From: Sparassis latifolia
Taxonomy: Eukaryota; Basidiomycota; Agaricomycetes; Polyporales; Sparassidaceae
DNA: 64,000 bases
Reading direction: 5' to 3'
Assembly (NCBI GenBank): GCA_018466975.1
Contig: CM031553.1
Span: 558,001 to 622,000, forward strand
In this document: one piece after another, positions 1-12,097 of the stretch
Layout of the letters: each line of letters starts with the position of its first letter
Numbering within the stretch: the first letter of the stretch is position 1
The notes under the pieces: generated by a model
What the model was told of the DNA's origin: nothing
What the model saw: only the letters and a program-made list of their open reading frames with translations
Database searches by the model: none
Made by a program: the position numbers and the translations under genes

Positions 1-265
1 GCACATTTGCAACAGTTTCTAGTGTCATTTTTTGTAGTGGTTCATATAGGCACATATGTAACACTTTCTAGTGTCATTGTTTGTAGTGGTTCTTATAGGC
101 ATGTTGGTAACCCTTTTTTGGAGTGGTTTTTATAGGCCGTTGGTAACATTTTTTGTTGTGATTCTTGTAGAAACATTTGTAACAGTTTCTAGGGTCATTG
201 TTTGTAGTGATCCTTGTAGACAGGCACATTTGTAACAGTTTCTTGCATCATTTTTTGTAGTGGTT
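1..265. repeat. AT-rich minisatellite, ~48 bp period
   Basis: About five to six degraded head-to-tail copies of a unit with the core 'catttgtaacagtttctag' followed by 'gtagtggttc'. Unit starts lie near 2, 51, 99, 138, 172 and 225. The array probably continues beyond the left edge. No coding potential. Confidence 0.7.
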
Positions 266-699
266 CTAGGATGCTTACTAGACGTTATTATATGGCATAC
301 TAGCAGTCAGTAGAGAATAAATTAGACTATAAGGAGCTTATTAATGGTTTCTAGGTGGTATAAATTCAGTAGATAGCATTGTAGATTGTTGTAAGACCCC
401 TACAAACTGATACTAGGTGGCCTTTCAGACTATTATAAGGCCTTACAAATAAATACTAGGTGGCATACCAGGCTATTATGAGGTTATTGCAATACTAAGC
501 AACTTGCTAAAGGTTAGTAAACTATATAGTAAGATATTGTAGGAGCTTACTAGACATTATGAAATCCCGAAAAATTATAAAAATATCAGAAAAATTGTAG
601 CATGACTATAGAATCTAAGATTCTAAAAAGCTTCCATCAGATAGTTACCTTGGAGTAGGTACATGACATAGTAGGCTATGAAGGTGATCCTTATAGAAT
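266..699. other. AT-rich non-genic spacer with short repeats
   Basis: No credible ORF. Around 385-480 a ~45 bp segment containing 'actaggtggc' is repeated in tandem, and a related piece recurs near 4390-4450. This looks like decayed repeat DNA. Confidence 0.5.
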
Positions 700-1375
700 G
701 AATATTAACAACTTTTTAGTCAGGTTTTTATATAGATTTTATAAAATGACATAGTAATATCATTTTGAAGCCATTTTTCAGCCAATTCTTTTGGAATGCA
801 TAGTAATCACTTTTTAGTAACATTTCGATACACTTTTTGCAAAACAATATAGTAATATCATTTTGAAGCCATTTTTCAGTCGAGTCTTTTAGAATGCATA
901 CTAGTTACTTTTTAGTAAGGTTTTTATATCAGTTTTATAAAATGACAAAGTAGCATCATTTTAAAGCCATTTTTTGGTCGAGTCTTTTAGAATGCATACT
1001 AGTCATTTTCAGTGATGTTTTTATATACTTTTTGCAAAACAACATAGTAATATCATTTTGAAGCCATTTTTTGGCTGAGTCTTTTATAATGCATATTAGT
1101 CATTTTTTAGTAACATTTTTATATACTTTTTGCAAAACAACATAGTGATCTTATTTTAAAGCCATTTTTCAGCCGAGTCTATTAAAATGCATACTAGGAC
1201 CATTTTAGTAATGTTTTTATACATGTTTTACAGAACAACATGATATCATTTTAACGCAATTTTGAAGAGCATTTTCAGGAGAGGCGTACTAACAATTTTT
1301 AGTAACATTCTTATACAGCTTTGATAAAAGGACCGAGTAATATCATTTTAAAGTCATCTTTTAAATAATCTCACT
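700..1375. repeat. Satellite-like array, ~98 bp period, seven copies
   Basis: A unit containing 'atcattttgaagccattttt', then 'gagtcttttagaatgcatac' and 'ttttagtaa', recurs near 756, 853, 951, 1049, 1147, 1241 and 1339. The spacing is almost constant at 94-98 bp. Copies have diverged by substitution while keeping register, which is what unequal exchange in a non-coding satellite produces. No ORF runs through it. Confidence 0.8.
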
Positions 1376-3075
1376 CTGAGATACTTAGCAATATGTTAGA
1401 CTATTATTAGGCAGCTATAAATAAATTATTATCTATATTATACTGCTTATTAACTAATATTAAATGATATGGAAAAAGTTGGTAGATGATATAGTAGACA
1501 TATAAGACTCATGTGATAACATAACATATTATTGTTATAAAGTGTTTTGCAAGCTCTAATACACTATTATAAGGCTCTTATAAACTATAATTAGGCGGCA
1601 TGTTATAACTCAGTCACGAGTATAATATTATTACAAGCATACTATATATTACTAAGCAATCTACCAGTTTTGAATAAGATTGTACACTATTATAATGCTT
1701 TTATTTAGAAAGCACTAGCATTTTCTTGTAACTACTATGTATAGACATATAAATGGCATGCTGGACTATTGCAGTACTGTTACCAAATATCTGTAAGTAA
1801 AATATTAGATAAATAGCATACTAAAATATTGTAATGCAGTTGTTCATGATACCTCGAGTATCCAAATAATATTGTTAGTTATTCTAATACTTTATTTCTT
1901 TAGTATCTGTATAAAATGAATTGTCACATAAATTTAGTTGAAATAAAAACAGAGTATTAGAGCTTCAAAAAATAATATACTAACAAGAAAGACTTAAGTT
2001 CTTTATACTTATTAGTATCACATGAAATTTTAGTAGATTTTCATCTAAAGTGACTGTTTTGAGTGAATACAACTGGTGAAACCTTTAAATAGGTGTCTAA
2101 TAAAAATACAAGATGCTATGCAATGCAATACAATGGACCACTCTTCATAAGTAATCAACTACTAAGGAGTAATATAGAATAATTAAAGCATGTGAAAATA
2201 ATTAGATAATAAGATAAAAGTAGAAACATTGAACCTCAGGAATTGTTCCTGCCATGCAAAGCAGTGGCCTACTTCCCACAAGTATGTACCAGCACAGGGA
2301 ACCAAGCAGCTAAATACTTTCAGCAATGATCCAGCAGAATGATGTGGTCTTAAATGAACTAATTTAGAAAAGGAGAAGAATATCTGCAAATAGCAAGCAC
2401 AAGCATTATAAAGATTTAACTGAAGGTTCTGCTTCACAAAAAAGAGGCAGGTTTAATATTGGTCCTGCAGGTTTTAAGTGGAATGCCAATATATATAACT
2501 GTGCCTAGCCTAACTTCTTTATTCTACTGACTAATAGAGTGTCAATTAAAATGGATTTTGTACTCAATCTTGGGGGGAAGTGTATTATTTATATGAGATA
2601 ATTTATTTGGGTAATTTTTACTTTACTTCACATATTATTACTAAAGAAGAAGATGTATGGTACAATGATGGGGCAGTAACTTTGTTCTCAAAGTGTTCTT
2701 GAGGGAAACATTAAAAGCATAGATGTCAAGACACTTAGTTATGCTTCACAAAAGAGGAAGAGTTGTATGATTATATATACCAGACTATAATATGGTTATT
2801 CAAGAACACAATAAGACAGTTACTAGCAAGTCAGCTGCTAGTCAGATATTATAATATAATAGGCTTGTTTAAGAACACAACAAGTCACTCAGTTGGCCAC
2901 TAGTCAATCAGGTCAGTCATTATACCTGCCATGCGAAGCATTGGCCCACTTCAAACAAGTTAGATAACAGATAGTGCTCAAGTGTCCAGGTGCTTTAACA
3001 GTTACAGTTGACCTAAGTATGCTTTTCTAATTTTGGTTGTATTACTCACAGTCATTATACTAAATAACTTGAAGA
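1376..3075. other. AT-rich non-genic DNA
   Basis: Very AT-rich sequence with stops in all frames. The one longer ORF (2183-2437, minus) resembles nothing I know and lacks fungal gene composition. I see no RNA gene or complete element here. Confidence 0.5.
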
Positions 3076-3078
3076 CAT

Positions 3079-3427
3079 ACTGCAGTGCTTTGACCAACCC
3101 AGCCAGTCACAGGTCACAGGCACATTGGTCAGCCAGTTTTTGACCAGGTATCATGGATCACAGCAATGCTGGCCGAGTGTGACCAATATCTACAAAAACC
3201 TTTTTTTGTGGCCTACAGGGCCTCTTGTTGGGAAATATATTGAGTTTTTCCATTCCATCTAAGGTCTGATTGGCTCACCAGCTGATTATGGTGGGTCACA
3301 ATTGCGACCTCATCTGGCCAGTTTGTCTGTTCTGTCCACTGTCACCCTAAAGCTGGTCACCCAGCCAGATTGAAACTTTGCAGTCATAGTTCACACTTCT
3401 GGCTGGGTTGGTCGAAATGCTATAGTG
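3079..3427. mobile_element. MITE-like element, ~350 bp, inverted termini
   Basis: The left end (from ~3079) reads 'actgcagtgctttgaccaac' followed by 'ccagccag'. The reverse complement of the right end (to ~3427) reads 'actatagcatttcgaccaac' followed by 'ccagccag'. That makes imperfect terminal inverted repeats of about 28 bp. The interior has further scattered 'gaccagg' and 'ccagccag' motifs and no ORF. I could not fix a target duplication, so the exact ends are uncertain. Confidence 0.5.
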
Positions 3428-4528
3428 GTATAGAGGTTCTCTCAAATATATCCTATAATATCTGACACAGAGGCTCTCTCAAACATATTATAGAATATTT
3501 AACAGTAATACTAAATTATTGCTCACTCTAATATTATATTTTCTACCTCTGCATGCTTTGGTTTCACCACATATATAAGATGTTTTAGTGTGTAGGTCAT
3601 CATATTTGTACTCATTTATATCTTTTTATAATAAAAAGAATTTGTGGTCAGGAAGAGAAGCAAAACTAGAAGAATAAATAACTCACCTCAAAGGACAAAC
3701 TAGAGTTTTTCCTGATGCTATTTGGATGTCCAATAATAGGTAGATGAGATTTTGTAAGTTCAGAAGCACTCACTTTTATAAAATACAGTAAGAAATTACT
3801 TATAGCACACAGAATTTAATAATCAAGCTAGAATGACTCTGTACACTCCTAGTTAAGAGTGCACACTGTTTAAGATTATCATATATTATCAGATTACATA
3901 TACAATTTTTGATCATATCTCTGCATTTTCTTGAGCTCTGTAGGTGCTGCTGACATGTAGTGACTATTATAATTTATCACTCTTAGAACAACTAGAATAG
4001 TACTGTAATTATAACTAGATGCTATCTGAAAACAACACCATTGAAAGCAGGCAGAACAAGTTTCTAAGCTCAGAAAAATAAGAGAGTTGTCTAAATTGGT
4101 TTAAGGTGTGAGTGGACAACGAAAAAAGCATCGACATCATCCAAAATATTAAGTGCGTCAACACTTTTTTCATTCTCAGCACTCTGGTGGCTGAAGAATT
4201 ACTAAATGCAGAAAATGTTTAAAGTCAGCACTTCTGTTTTTGGACTAAAGAGACCACTATAGAGCTTGGCTTCCAGATTATTAGCTTTATTAGTAACTGT
4301 TGTAGGGCAGCTTTTAAACACTATAAGCTCAGACTTTTGGTATAAGTACAGGTTATGACAACAATTGTAACACATTTTGCAAGTCTACAAACCCATACTA
4401 GGTGACATTTTAAACTATTGTAACACCTTTACAACACAAACTAGATGTCATATCAGAATATTATGAGATCCTTGAAAACTGATACGAGAGAGTATATTAG
4501 AATTTAATAAACAGTATAATAAGGTGTT
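3428..4528. other. AT-rich non-genic DNA
   Basis: No ORF above noise. Near 4390-4450 there is a short relative of the 'actaggtggc' repeats found at 385-480. Nothing else recognisable. Confidence 0.45.
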
Positions 4529-6209
4529 ACTTCAGGGTACCCTTCTGACCTAGCTCTTAGCTTCAACATAATCTATATTGTGTAGTGGCTAAGAGCCTCT
4601 CAGGTGTCAGACAGACCATGGTACCAATACATGTCCCAGGGCATTATATGGGATTACCCAGGGCAAAGGCAGGGCAAAGGCTGATCCAATGGCACAATTA
4701 TCATATGGGATGTCCTATAGTACTAGGGCATTGATATTTATATTCCAGTATTACTGGTTGTCCCATGGTGCCAGGGGTACATAGGAATGTCCCACTATTC
4801 GTAAAAGATGTATTTTCAGGCTATTGTATGGTAGTTTTTTATACTTTATTCCACTATCATATTATCTAAGCCTTAATTATAAAAACAGTGACTAGAATAC
4901 TGTAAATAAGTGTCTTATTTGCATTTTATATATGGTGAAATATTTATAAAAAGCAGGATATCCCATATCAAGTATTGTGATATTTATATCCCAGTATTAC
5001 TGGTTGTCCCATGGTGCCAGGGGTACATAGAGATGTCCCACTATTCGTAAAAGATGTATTTTCAGGCTATTGTATGGTAGTTTTTTTATACTTTATTCCA
5101 CTATCATATTATCTAAGCCTTAATTATAAAAACAGTGACTAGAATACTGTAAATAAGTGTCTTATTTGCATTTTATATATGGTAAAATATTTATAGAAAG
5201 CAGGATATCCCATATCAAGTATTGTGTATACATTTATAATGTTATAAAGACTATATTACTATTGGTAGCATGTACAACAACTTCATTACCTCATATAACA
5301 ACTAAGACAGGTCAAACAATAATGTTTATTCTCGTGTTTTAAAATCAATTTTACATTTTCTGACATAATGTTCAGACTAACATGATATAATCTTTGGCAT
5401 ATAGTATGCATCATAGCTATACTACAACTTTCACCAAGTGTCTCAAGAAATAGAACAACTCAGTCTACTAATATACTAGCAAAGGAGATATATTCTTGTC
5501 ATGTCTCCTATCATATACTGTATTTAAATGAAAAAAGAAAGGCATTTGACCTAAGACTTCAGTCAAGTTACACTCAGAAATGCATTCACTGAATGACACC
5601 TCTGTATTATGGGATGTCCCTTTATGTGATGGGATATCCCTTGTAAGGACCTGTCACTCTTAAACCTTAGTAATTTAACTGTTAGTATAAATCTCCTAGA
5701 TAATTATAGTAGTTAAATAGAAACTTCAGGCTAAAAAAAAGACTAAATATCTGTGAATCTTAAAATAACATCTCAGGATGTCCTTAAAATGGGAGATCCC
5801 ACCTTATATAATATGCAAATAAAGTGCTTGTTTATATCACTATAGTCACTGTTTTTATAATTAAGGCTTAGATAATATGATAGTGGAATAAAGTATAAAA
5901 AAACTACCATACAATAGCCAGAAAATACATCTTTTACTAGTAGTGGGACATTCCTATGTACCTCTGGCACCATGGGACAACCAGTAATACTGGAATATAA
6001 ATATCAATGCCCTAGTACTATAGGACATCCCATATGATAATTGTGCCATTGGATCAGCCTTTGCCCTGCCTTTGCCCTGGGTAATCCCATATAATGCCCT
6101 GGGACATGTATTGGTACCATGGTCTGTCTGACATCTGAGAGGCTCTTAGCCACTACACAATATAGATTATGTTGAAGCTAAGAGCTAGGTCGGAAGGGTA
6201 CCCTGAAGT
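4529..6209. mobile_element. Palindromic DNA-transposon-like element, ~430 bp inverted arms
   Basis: The left arm starts 'acttcagggtacccttctga' at 4529. The right arm ends with its near-perfect complement at 6209. Inverted similarity runs inward about 430 bp, to roughly 4970 on the left and 5770 on the right, and is very high over the outer ~360 bp. The CAGGG..CCCTG termini recall hAT elements, but no 8 bp target duplication is visible, so the class is unproven. ORFs inside are short and lie in palindromic sequence; no transposase is recognisable. The element is probably non-autonomous. Confidence 0.75.
4733..5226. repeat. ~246 bp tandem duplication inside the palindromic element
   Basis: The segment starting 'gatatttatattccagtatt' at 4733 is repeated immediately from 4979, ending with 'caagtattgtg' near 5226. 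Only a few substitutions and one T-run length change separate the copies. Only the left arm is duplicated, so this happened after the palindrome formed. Confidence 0.85.
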
Positions 6210-6672
6210 GCATGAAATCGAAGCTAGTCACGCTGTTGTCAACTCCGACTGGTCATGTTAGTGCCCCACTAATTCCCTGATGCATTACACTCCTTGGTGG
6301 CAGCATTCAAGTTATATTCACCAAACTTCAGGACATGATCAGATTATGCTGCCACAGTGTTTGTTTCCTGCAGTACTAAGATGAATGCATGAGTCGATGA
6401 TGTTCCAAGGTTGAGTGGCCGCTGAGCGTGCTGAGCGGGCCCACTGGCAGAGGTCGCAAGCGCCCGTCGGCAACAGAACGGGTTGTAACCCCAGGCTTAT
6501 CGATTTGAACTGCCGGTGTATGCAATCCGTAGTAAATTTCGGGCTCCGTCTAAATTGTCCGACCTGGCAATAAACCCCCCGCGTCCGAAAGCAGACTACC
6601 TAGCGCGCCATACTGGGAAGAAACGATAGACGCTCGCCGTCACCGTTACACTCATCCACCGCACATTCCACT
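6210..6672. promoter_or_regulatory. Upstream region of eIF2-gamma gene
   Basis: 463 bp of ordinary-composition sequence between the palindromic element and the eIF2-gamma start codon. It must contain this gene's promoter and 5' leader. I see no decisive TATA or operator motif. Confidence 0.4.
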
Positions 6673-8408
6673 ATGTCTGAAGACGAGCGGACTCTAGATC
6701 ATCACACTGATTCTGACAGTGAAGGGGAGGAGAGTGAGATTGGCGAAGCGGTTGTGAAAGTTGAGATTGATCCGTCAAGGTTGACTCCTCTCTCTCCAGA
6801 GGTGATCTCAAAACAGGTGGGGACTCCTCCCTCGTTGCATCCGATTGTCTGACACACTCATTTTCGCAGGCGACGATTAATTTGGGTATGCCCGCCAATG
6901 CGCCAGTGACTGAGGCTCATGTAGATCATGCAGGTACGATCGGTCATGTCGCGCACGGCAAATCGACAGTGGTGAAAGCCATATCCGGCGTCATGACTGT
7001 ACGATTCAAGAACGAATTAGTGCGGAATATTACCATAAAACTTGGGTATGCGAATGCCAAAGTGAGTTATTTCTCTCTGTGAGACGTGACCAACTTAATC
7101 CTACGCCGATAGATTTACAAATGTGAAAATGATGCTTGTCCAAGACCTGGATGCTACCGCTCTTATCGCTCTGACAAGGAAGACAATCCTCCATGTGAGA
7201 GGCCGGGCTGTGGGTATCGAATGAAGCTCGTTCGCCATGTCTCGTTCGTGGATTGCCCTGGTCATGATATTCTGATGGCGACAATGTTGAACGGCGCAGC
7301 AGTCATGGATGCCGCGCTACTGCTTATTGCGGCAAACGAGACTTGCCCCCAGCCTCAAACCTCGGAACATCTAGCGGCGGTGGAGATCATGAAATTGGAG
7401 AACATAATCATCCTACAAAACAAGGTCGATTTGATCAAAGAGGCACAGGCTCTGGAGCATCAGAAGAGCATATCGGCGTTCGTCAAGGGTATGCTATTTT
7501 AGCACCCGTCCGCTGAGCTCTGATTAAATGATACGGCTAGGAACTGTTGCGGAATCCTCTCCCATCGTGCCAATATCTGCACAATTGAAGTATAACATAG
7601 ATGCCGTGAATGAGTACATTGTCAAGCGCATTCCTATCCCTGTCCGAGATTTCATGGCCGAACCCAAACTCATCGTCATCCGCTCCTTCGATGTGAACAA
7701 GCCCGGTGCAGAGGTCGACGAGTTGAAAGGAGGCGTTGCGGGCGGCTCCATTCTTACCGGCGTGCTCCATTTAGGCCAGGAGGTAGAGATTCGGCCAGGA
7801 ATCGTGACCAAAGATGCGCAAGGTCGCAACAAATGCAAACCAATCTTCAGCCGCATCATTTCGTTACACGCTGAGAGCAATCACTTGCAGTTCGCCGTGC
7901 CAGGTGGTCTCATTGGTGTCGGAACACGTATTGACCCCACACTCTGCCGAGCCGATCGTCTTGTTGGACAAGTCCTCGGTGCTGTAGGCAAATTGCCTAA
8001 CATCTACAGCGGTACGTATGGGTTTGGCTATTGAATTATGCCATCTAACTGTTCATCAGAGCTAGAAATCAGTTTATTCTTGCTTCGCCGGCTTCTGGGT
8101 GTTAAGACGGAAGACAAAAAGCAGACGAAGGTCACCAAGCTGGTGAAGAACGAGCTGCTGTTGATCAATATCGGTTCTACGTCAACCGGTGGTCGTGTAC
8201 TGAGCGTGAAAGCAGACTTAGCAAAAATCCAATTGACGTCTCCAGCGTGCACCGAGGTGGGTGAGAAGGTTGCGTTGTCGCGCAGGATTGAAAAGCATTG
8301 GCGACTTGTGGGTCAGTGAGAGCGTCTCCGATCTTGATTGGCATCACCTAACACATCTTACCAGGATGGGGGAGCGTTCAGCGAGGAACGGTGCTAGAAG
8401 TAGACTAA
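6673..8408 (+). CDS. GCD11: Translation initiation factor eIF2 gamma subunit
   Basis: GTPase subunit of eIF2, the cytosolic factor that brings Met-tRNAi to the 40S subunit. Six exons join in frame: 6673-6816, 6870-7061, 7113-7488, 7541-8011, 8060-8311 and 8365-8408, giving 492 residues, a normal family length. The first donor (GTGGGG) is weak, but the frame requires it. Visible motifs in order: acidic N-terminus, P-loop GHVAHGKST, switch-I-like [17 protein letters not shown], a Cys-rich zinc segment ([17 protein letters not shown]), DCPGH, NKVDL, and the C-terminal beta-barrel ending [18 protein letters not shown]. It converges on the RING-CH gene with about 226 bp between stops. The left neighbour is the repeat island. 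No damage seen. Confidence 0.97.
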
Positions 8409-8634
8409 CCGTGTTGTATTTGTCTTGCTTGCGATGTGTAGCCATACCAACTTGTGCGAGGTACAAATCTTCGTGGTCCACAGCGCGCCACGTTTATAAC
8501 CGTGCTATTTTCTTGCTTGACCTCTCCCGTTATTATGGGCACGTCGTACTTATGCACGAGGTGCGCTTTGGCACTGCTGGTGAGAGATTCAGCTCATGGT
8601 AGATGCAGTAAAATACAGGCAAGTAGAGCGAGAC

Positions 8635-10449
8635 TCAGGAAGGCGAGGAATCTATTAGGTCCAGCTCTCTGATGTCTACTCCTGCAAACGAACGGCTCTT
8701 CACGCGACGTGTTTCAAGCTCACGCTTAGCCAGCCACAGATGTAACAGCGTAATGTAGTCTTTCGCCTGCAAGATTCTATACCTTAGCTGCGCAGCTGAG
8801 ATAGGGATCTAGTACATACCACAATGAAGATGCCGAGTCCCACAGAATTTCTCCACCTGGATAGGGTAGATGAACAACGTCCATGTGATCGACGAAACTC
8901 CACGCTCACCAAACCGGATCACTCTCAGCCCATGTGCGAGTACCTGCACACACCAAATTCAAGGCCATTCTCGCACCTAATCCAAACTGCTTCACATAAT
9001 TGAGATTGTCCCAAGGCTGAGCTGAAACCCATCCACCCAGTGGCGCTGCTGTTGCACGTCCACTCGGCGAAGGCCGGATGGCCAGAATACGACGCAAAGT
9101 GTGAGAATACTTGGACAGCCGGAACAGGATAGAACCCATGTAGTTTGAGATAGCAGGCAACATGAGAGCACCTCCAACAAAACGACCTAACGACGCATTG
9201 GTGATTCGCATGGTGCGCTCGGCAGCTGCAGCGGGATCATCTGCTTCGAGGTCTGCGTCGTTCTGGTTTTCCTCCTCGTTCTGAACTCCCTCCCCGTTCT
9301 GGTTTTGTTCCTCGTTCCTTGCTTGGGCGCCTCGTCTACCTTGTTGAGCGCCAGCGGCAGGGCGCTGATCGTTCAGCGGTTCGATGTTCGCACCGATGCG
9401 CATCCGAAGAGGAGCTGGACCGTCCTCGTTGAATGCCCAGACGACACGACGAACAGGTAGACGAGGCCCTGGCTGAGTCCCCATGACCCAATGCTTCACG
9501 CGAGTGAAATATCGCCGATAAAGGCCAGTGACAAGGGGGTACAATATCGTAGCGATAATGGGAGATGGCGGCCATGTGAGCAGCGACATTGGCGCAATTG
9601 GTTCACTTCTCCGGGTGGTCCAACGACCAATCAAGCTCTGTGTTGTTTGCACAGGTGGGGACGATGGCCAAGCGAGAAAGAGAGTCATTATGGGGAGGGT
9701 ATCAAACAGTCGAGTACGAGAGAGGACAAGACTGAAAGGTATTAGGGGAAGGTTGATAAATGCATGCCAAGGCCAGTTACTCGGATCATCTGTCAAGAGC
9801 AGGTCGTATCTGGAAACAGCCTTCAGAACAACGCAAGGATACAAATATTGTAGGGCGCTTACAATTCCTTTCCCAAAAACTCTCTCACTGCGTAAGCACC
9901 GTACGATGTACAGACAAAGTATATACCTAGCACAACACTGAGCGTGGGCACAAGCTAGGGTAAAAAGTAGTAACGCACCCATCCCGAACGAGACAACTAT
10001 GCCAGTCATGCCAGCAAAGCTGATAACCTTGCCTGCCAGTGACAGGCTACCGCTGATGTGGTCTAGAAGCCTCAGGATGAATGGGTTATTGCTTTCCATA
10101 TCGTAAGTCGCTCCGCATTGTGGGCATTTCAACGCATTAGCAGCTCGATGTGGGTCTTGTTGAGCAGCTTGTATCCAATGCAAAAGACATGACTCATGCG
10201 CCACAAGAGTACAATTGCATGGATGGGTCCAAACCCTACGTGGCTCCTCAGGATCTGAATTCAGTCAAATTCGACAGAGACTATGACGGATCAAGTATGG
10301 AACCGCACTGTCAAAGCGTTCCTCCTCTCGGCATATGTAGCATAACTTGACCTGAGATAAACCGGGAGCTCAGTGGACAAGACTCAGTTGTCATAGTCGA
10401 GACGTACCCGTAGGTCATCCACAGTTGGAATCTGGCGAGGTTCTGACAT
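8635..10449 (-). CDS. RING-CH (MARCH-type) membrane E3 ubiquitin ligase-like protein
   Basis: Seven exons (10449-10408, 10351-10309, 10254-9979, 9926-9863, 9809-8910, 8856-8820, 8766-8635) join to 497 residues. The N-terminus MSEPRQIPTVDDLR leads straight into a RINGv zinc finger split by an intron: CYICREEE, then HPCNC, HESCLLHW and CPQC, i.e. the C4HC3 pattern of MARCH/Ssm4-type ligases. Hydrophobic segments follow (GMTGIVVSFGMG, INLPLIPFSLVL, SPIIATILYPLVTGLY), then a Gln/Asn/Glu-rich loop and a C-terminal region with GLGIFIV. Family knowledge suggests ubiquitin transfer at an organelle or ER membrane; substrates cannot be told. The start was chosen as the first ATG giving an open frame into the finger. 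The two smallest exons (37 and 42 nt) are easily missed by automatic prediction. Confidence 0.88.
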
Positions 10450-10809
10450 ATGGCAAGCGCAATGACCCCCCCACTGGGTTCTGTTCTCAGAACTGGAGTC
10501 GTCGTCAATCTGTCAACCGGAACGAGAGTGTTGAGGGGCTGAACAATGAATGAGAGTAGCGGTGTGTAGACGGCAGGAGGCAAGCTGGTCCTCCAGAAGA
10601 GCGGCACGCACGTGACGTCACGGTACGTAAAGAAGCTCTAGCGCAGTTTTCATGTTGCAGTTTGTTCAGGCTCTCCGACGATAGACGAAAATGATTCATA
10701 TTAACAGTCTCAGCCGTGGACTACATCAACAAGAAACGAATCACACGAAACAGCTCCAGAGTGTAGCGGAATGGAAAACTGAGGAAGAATTTTGCGGAAC
10801 AGACCAGAT

Positions 10810-11797
10810 CTAGTGATCGTAGGGCGGTGTTTGAGCCCTGTCCTCGTCCTTTTTGCCGTCATCTGGCGGAGGAGGCGTCTTCGCCTTATCAGTTCCCGCT
10901 CTCTTTTCAGGAGAAGGACTCCTCCGTCGTTCAGGGCTTCTACTCCGCTTCCTCTTGTCCCTGTCCCGGTCACTATCTCTGTCCTTGTCACGATCATCAC
11001 GCTCTCGGCCACGATCCCTATCACGGTCACTGCGACGACGGGGACTGCGAGAGCGATCACGGTCGCGGCGAAGAGGCGGTGATCTTCGGTCATAGCGCCA
11101 TACCGAAGAGGGAGGGTTCTTTGCCCACTGGCAAATTTCACGGTGAGTTAAGTCGTGTCTCGACCACCTCACGACAGGGAGCATACTCACTTGGATACTC
11201 AGGCGAGAGCCTTCGAAACTTCGTCCATGCCTAGGCGACCAGACGGGGGAAAACATGTCAGCAGTATGTTCACGGTGAGGGTAGAGAACCTACATGTCGT
11301 AATAGGCGTCCTCCGCATCGCGAGTACTGCGGAATTCGACGAAAGCATAACTGCGTACGATTCGAAGGGGAAGGCACGTTGAGCGAAGGAGGTTTTCGGG
11401 CGAAACTCGTACATCGAACGAATCGAAAGAAGTTGTGCTTCGTAAGAGCTCGGCGGTCCAACGCGAGAGCGGCGTGTGAGATTGGCTCGACGGCCGACAT
11501 CCGGAGGGGAGGGACGGGGTGGTCTCGCGGAGAGAATGCAGCGCGTAACGGACGTTCGAGGCCACTCGACTGGAGCAAGAGGGTGAAGCATGCGAATGAA
11601 CACACTCACGGATTAGTGTTGGCGTGTGGGTTTCGCGGTGCTGGAACGTCGCAGCGAACCAGAGGGCCGTACCTCGAAGGACGTCAGGGAGATGCAAGGG
11701 AGACGTGAGTCGGTGGAACTCACCGTTCGAACTCGTATGCAAGGTCGCGGGCGCGCGTTGTAGGATGGAAGCCACTGACGAAGAGAATGCGGGGCAT
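10810..11797 (-). CDS. SR-type pre-mRNA splicing factor with one RRM
   Basis: Five exons (11797-11724, 11672-11610, 11350-11294, 11230-11191, 11127-10810) join in frame to 183 residues. Residues 1 to ~85 form one RRM: RNP2-like ILFVSGF at the start and RNP1-like YAFVEF after the second intron. Then come WAKNPPSSVW and an Arg-Ser/Arg-Asp-rich tail (DRDRSRSPRR, RSRSPERRRSPSPEKR) ending TPPYDH. This is the layout of small nuclear SR proteins that bind exonic enhancers and help define splice sites; it resembles fission-yeast Srp-type and metazoan SRSF proteins, but I cannot name the orthologue. The third exon starts after a ~260 bp interval, long for this window, so an alternative exon there is possible. 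The gene is divergent from the PPR gene. Confidence 0.87.
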
Positions 11798-12097
11798 GAT
11801 GCTGGCTGTGCGGCTCGCTGTAGCGGACGGTGTCGGGAAACGACCGTCGGGGGACGCGAGAATATTATATTCGACTTTCCATTTTGGCTGCGTGCCTTGT
11901 TTGTGTTCGGTGGCCACGCTACTCTGTGGCGGCGAACGACTAGCTCCATCACACACTTCGTATGTCTGCCCCCCTTTGTCTGCGATATTTTGTTGTTCTG
12001 ATTATGTACTCCATCAGGAAGTTTTTGGGCAGATTGTCAGCCCGGTTTCGTACGCACGTTTGCGGTCTGCGGCCCTCCTGGTGCGTCGTCATGCCGA
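11798..12097. promoter_or_regulatory. Divergent promoter: SR factor / PPR protein
   Basis: 300 bp separate the SR-factor start (11797, minus) from the first in-frame ATG of the PPR gene (12098, plus). The single interval must serve both directions. If the PPR protein starts at a later ATG the interval is longer. Confidence 0.45.

Noticed and set aside
2183..2437. 84-codon minus-strand ORF in the AT-rich island
   Set aside because: No recognisable motif, very AT-rich repeat surroundings and no splice context; chance ORF.
5157..5973. ORFs within the palindromic element (5157-5342 plus, 5773-5973 minus)
   Set aside because: They read opposite strands of the inverted arms and show no transposase features.
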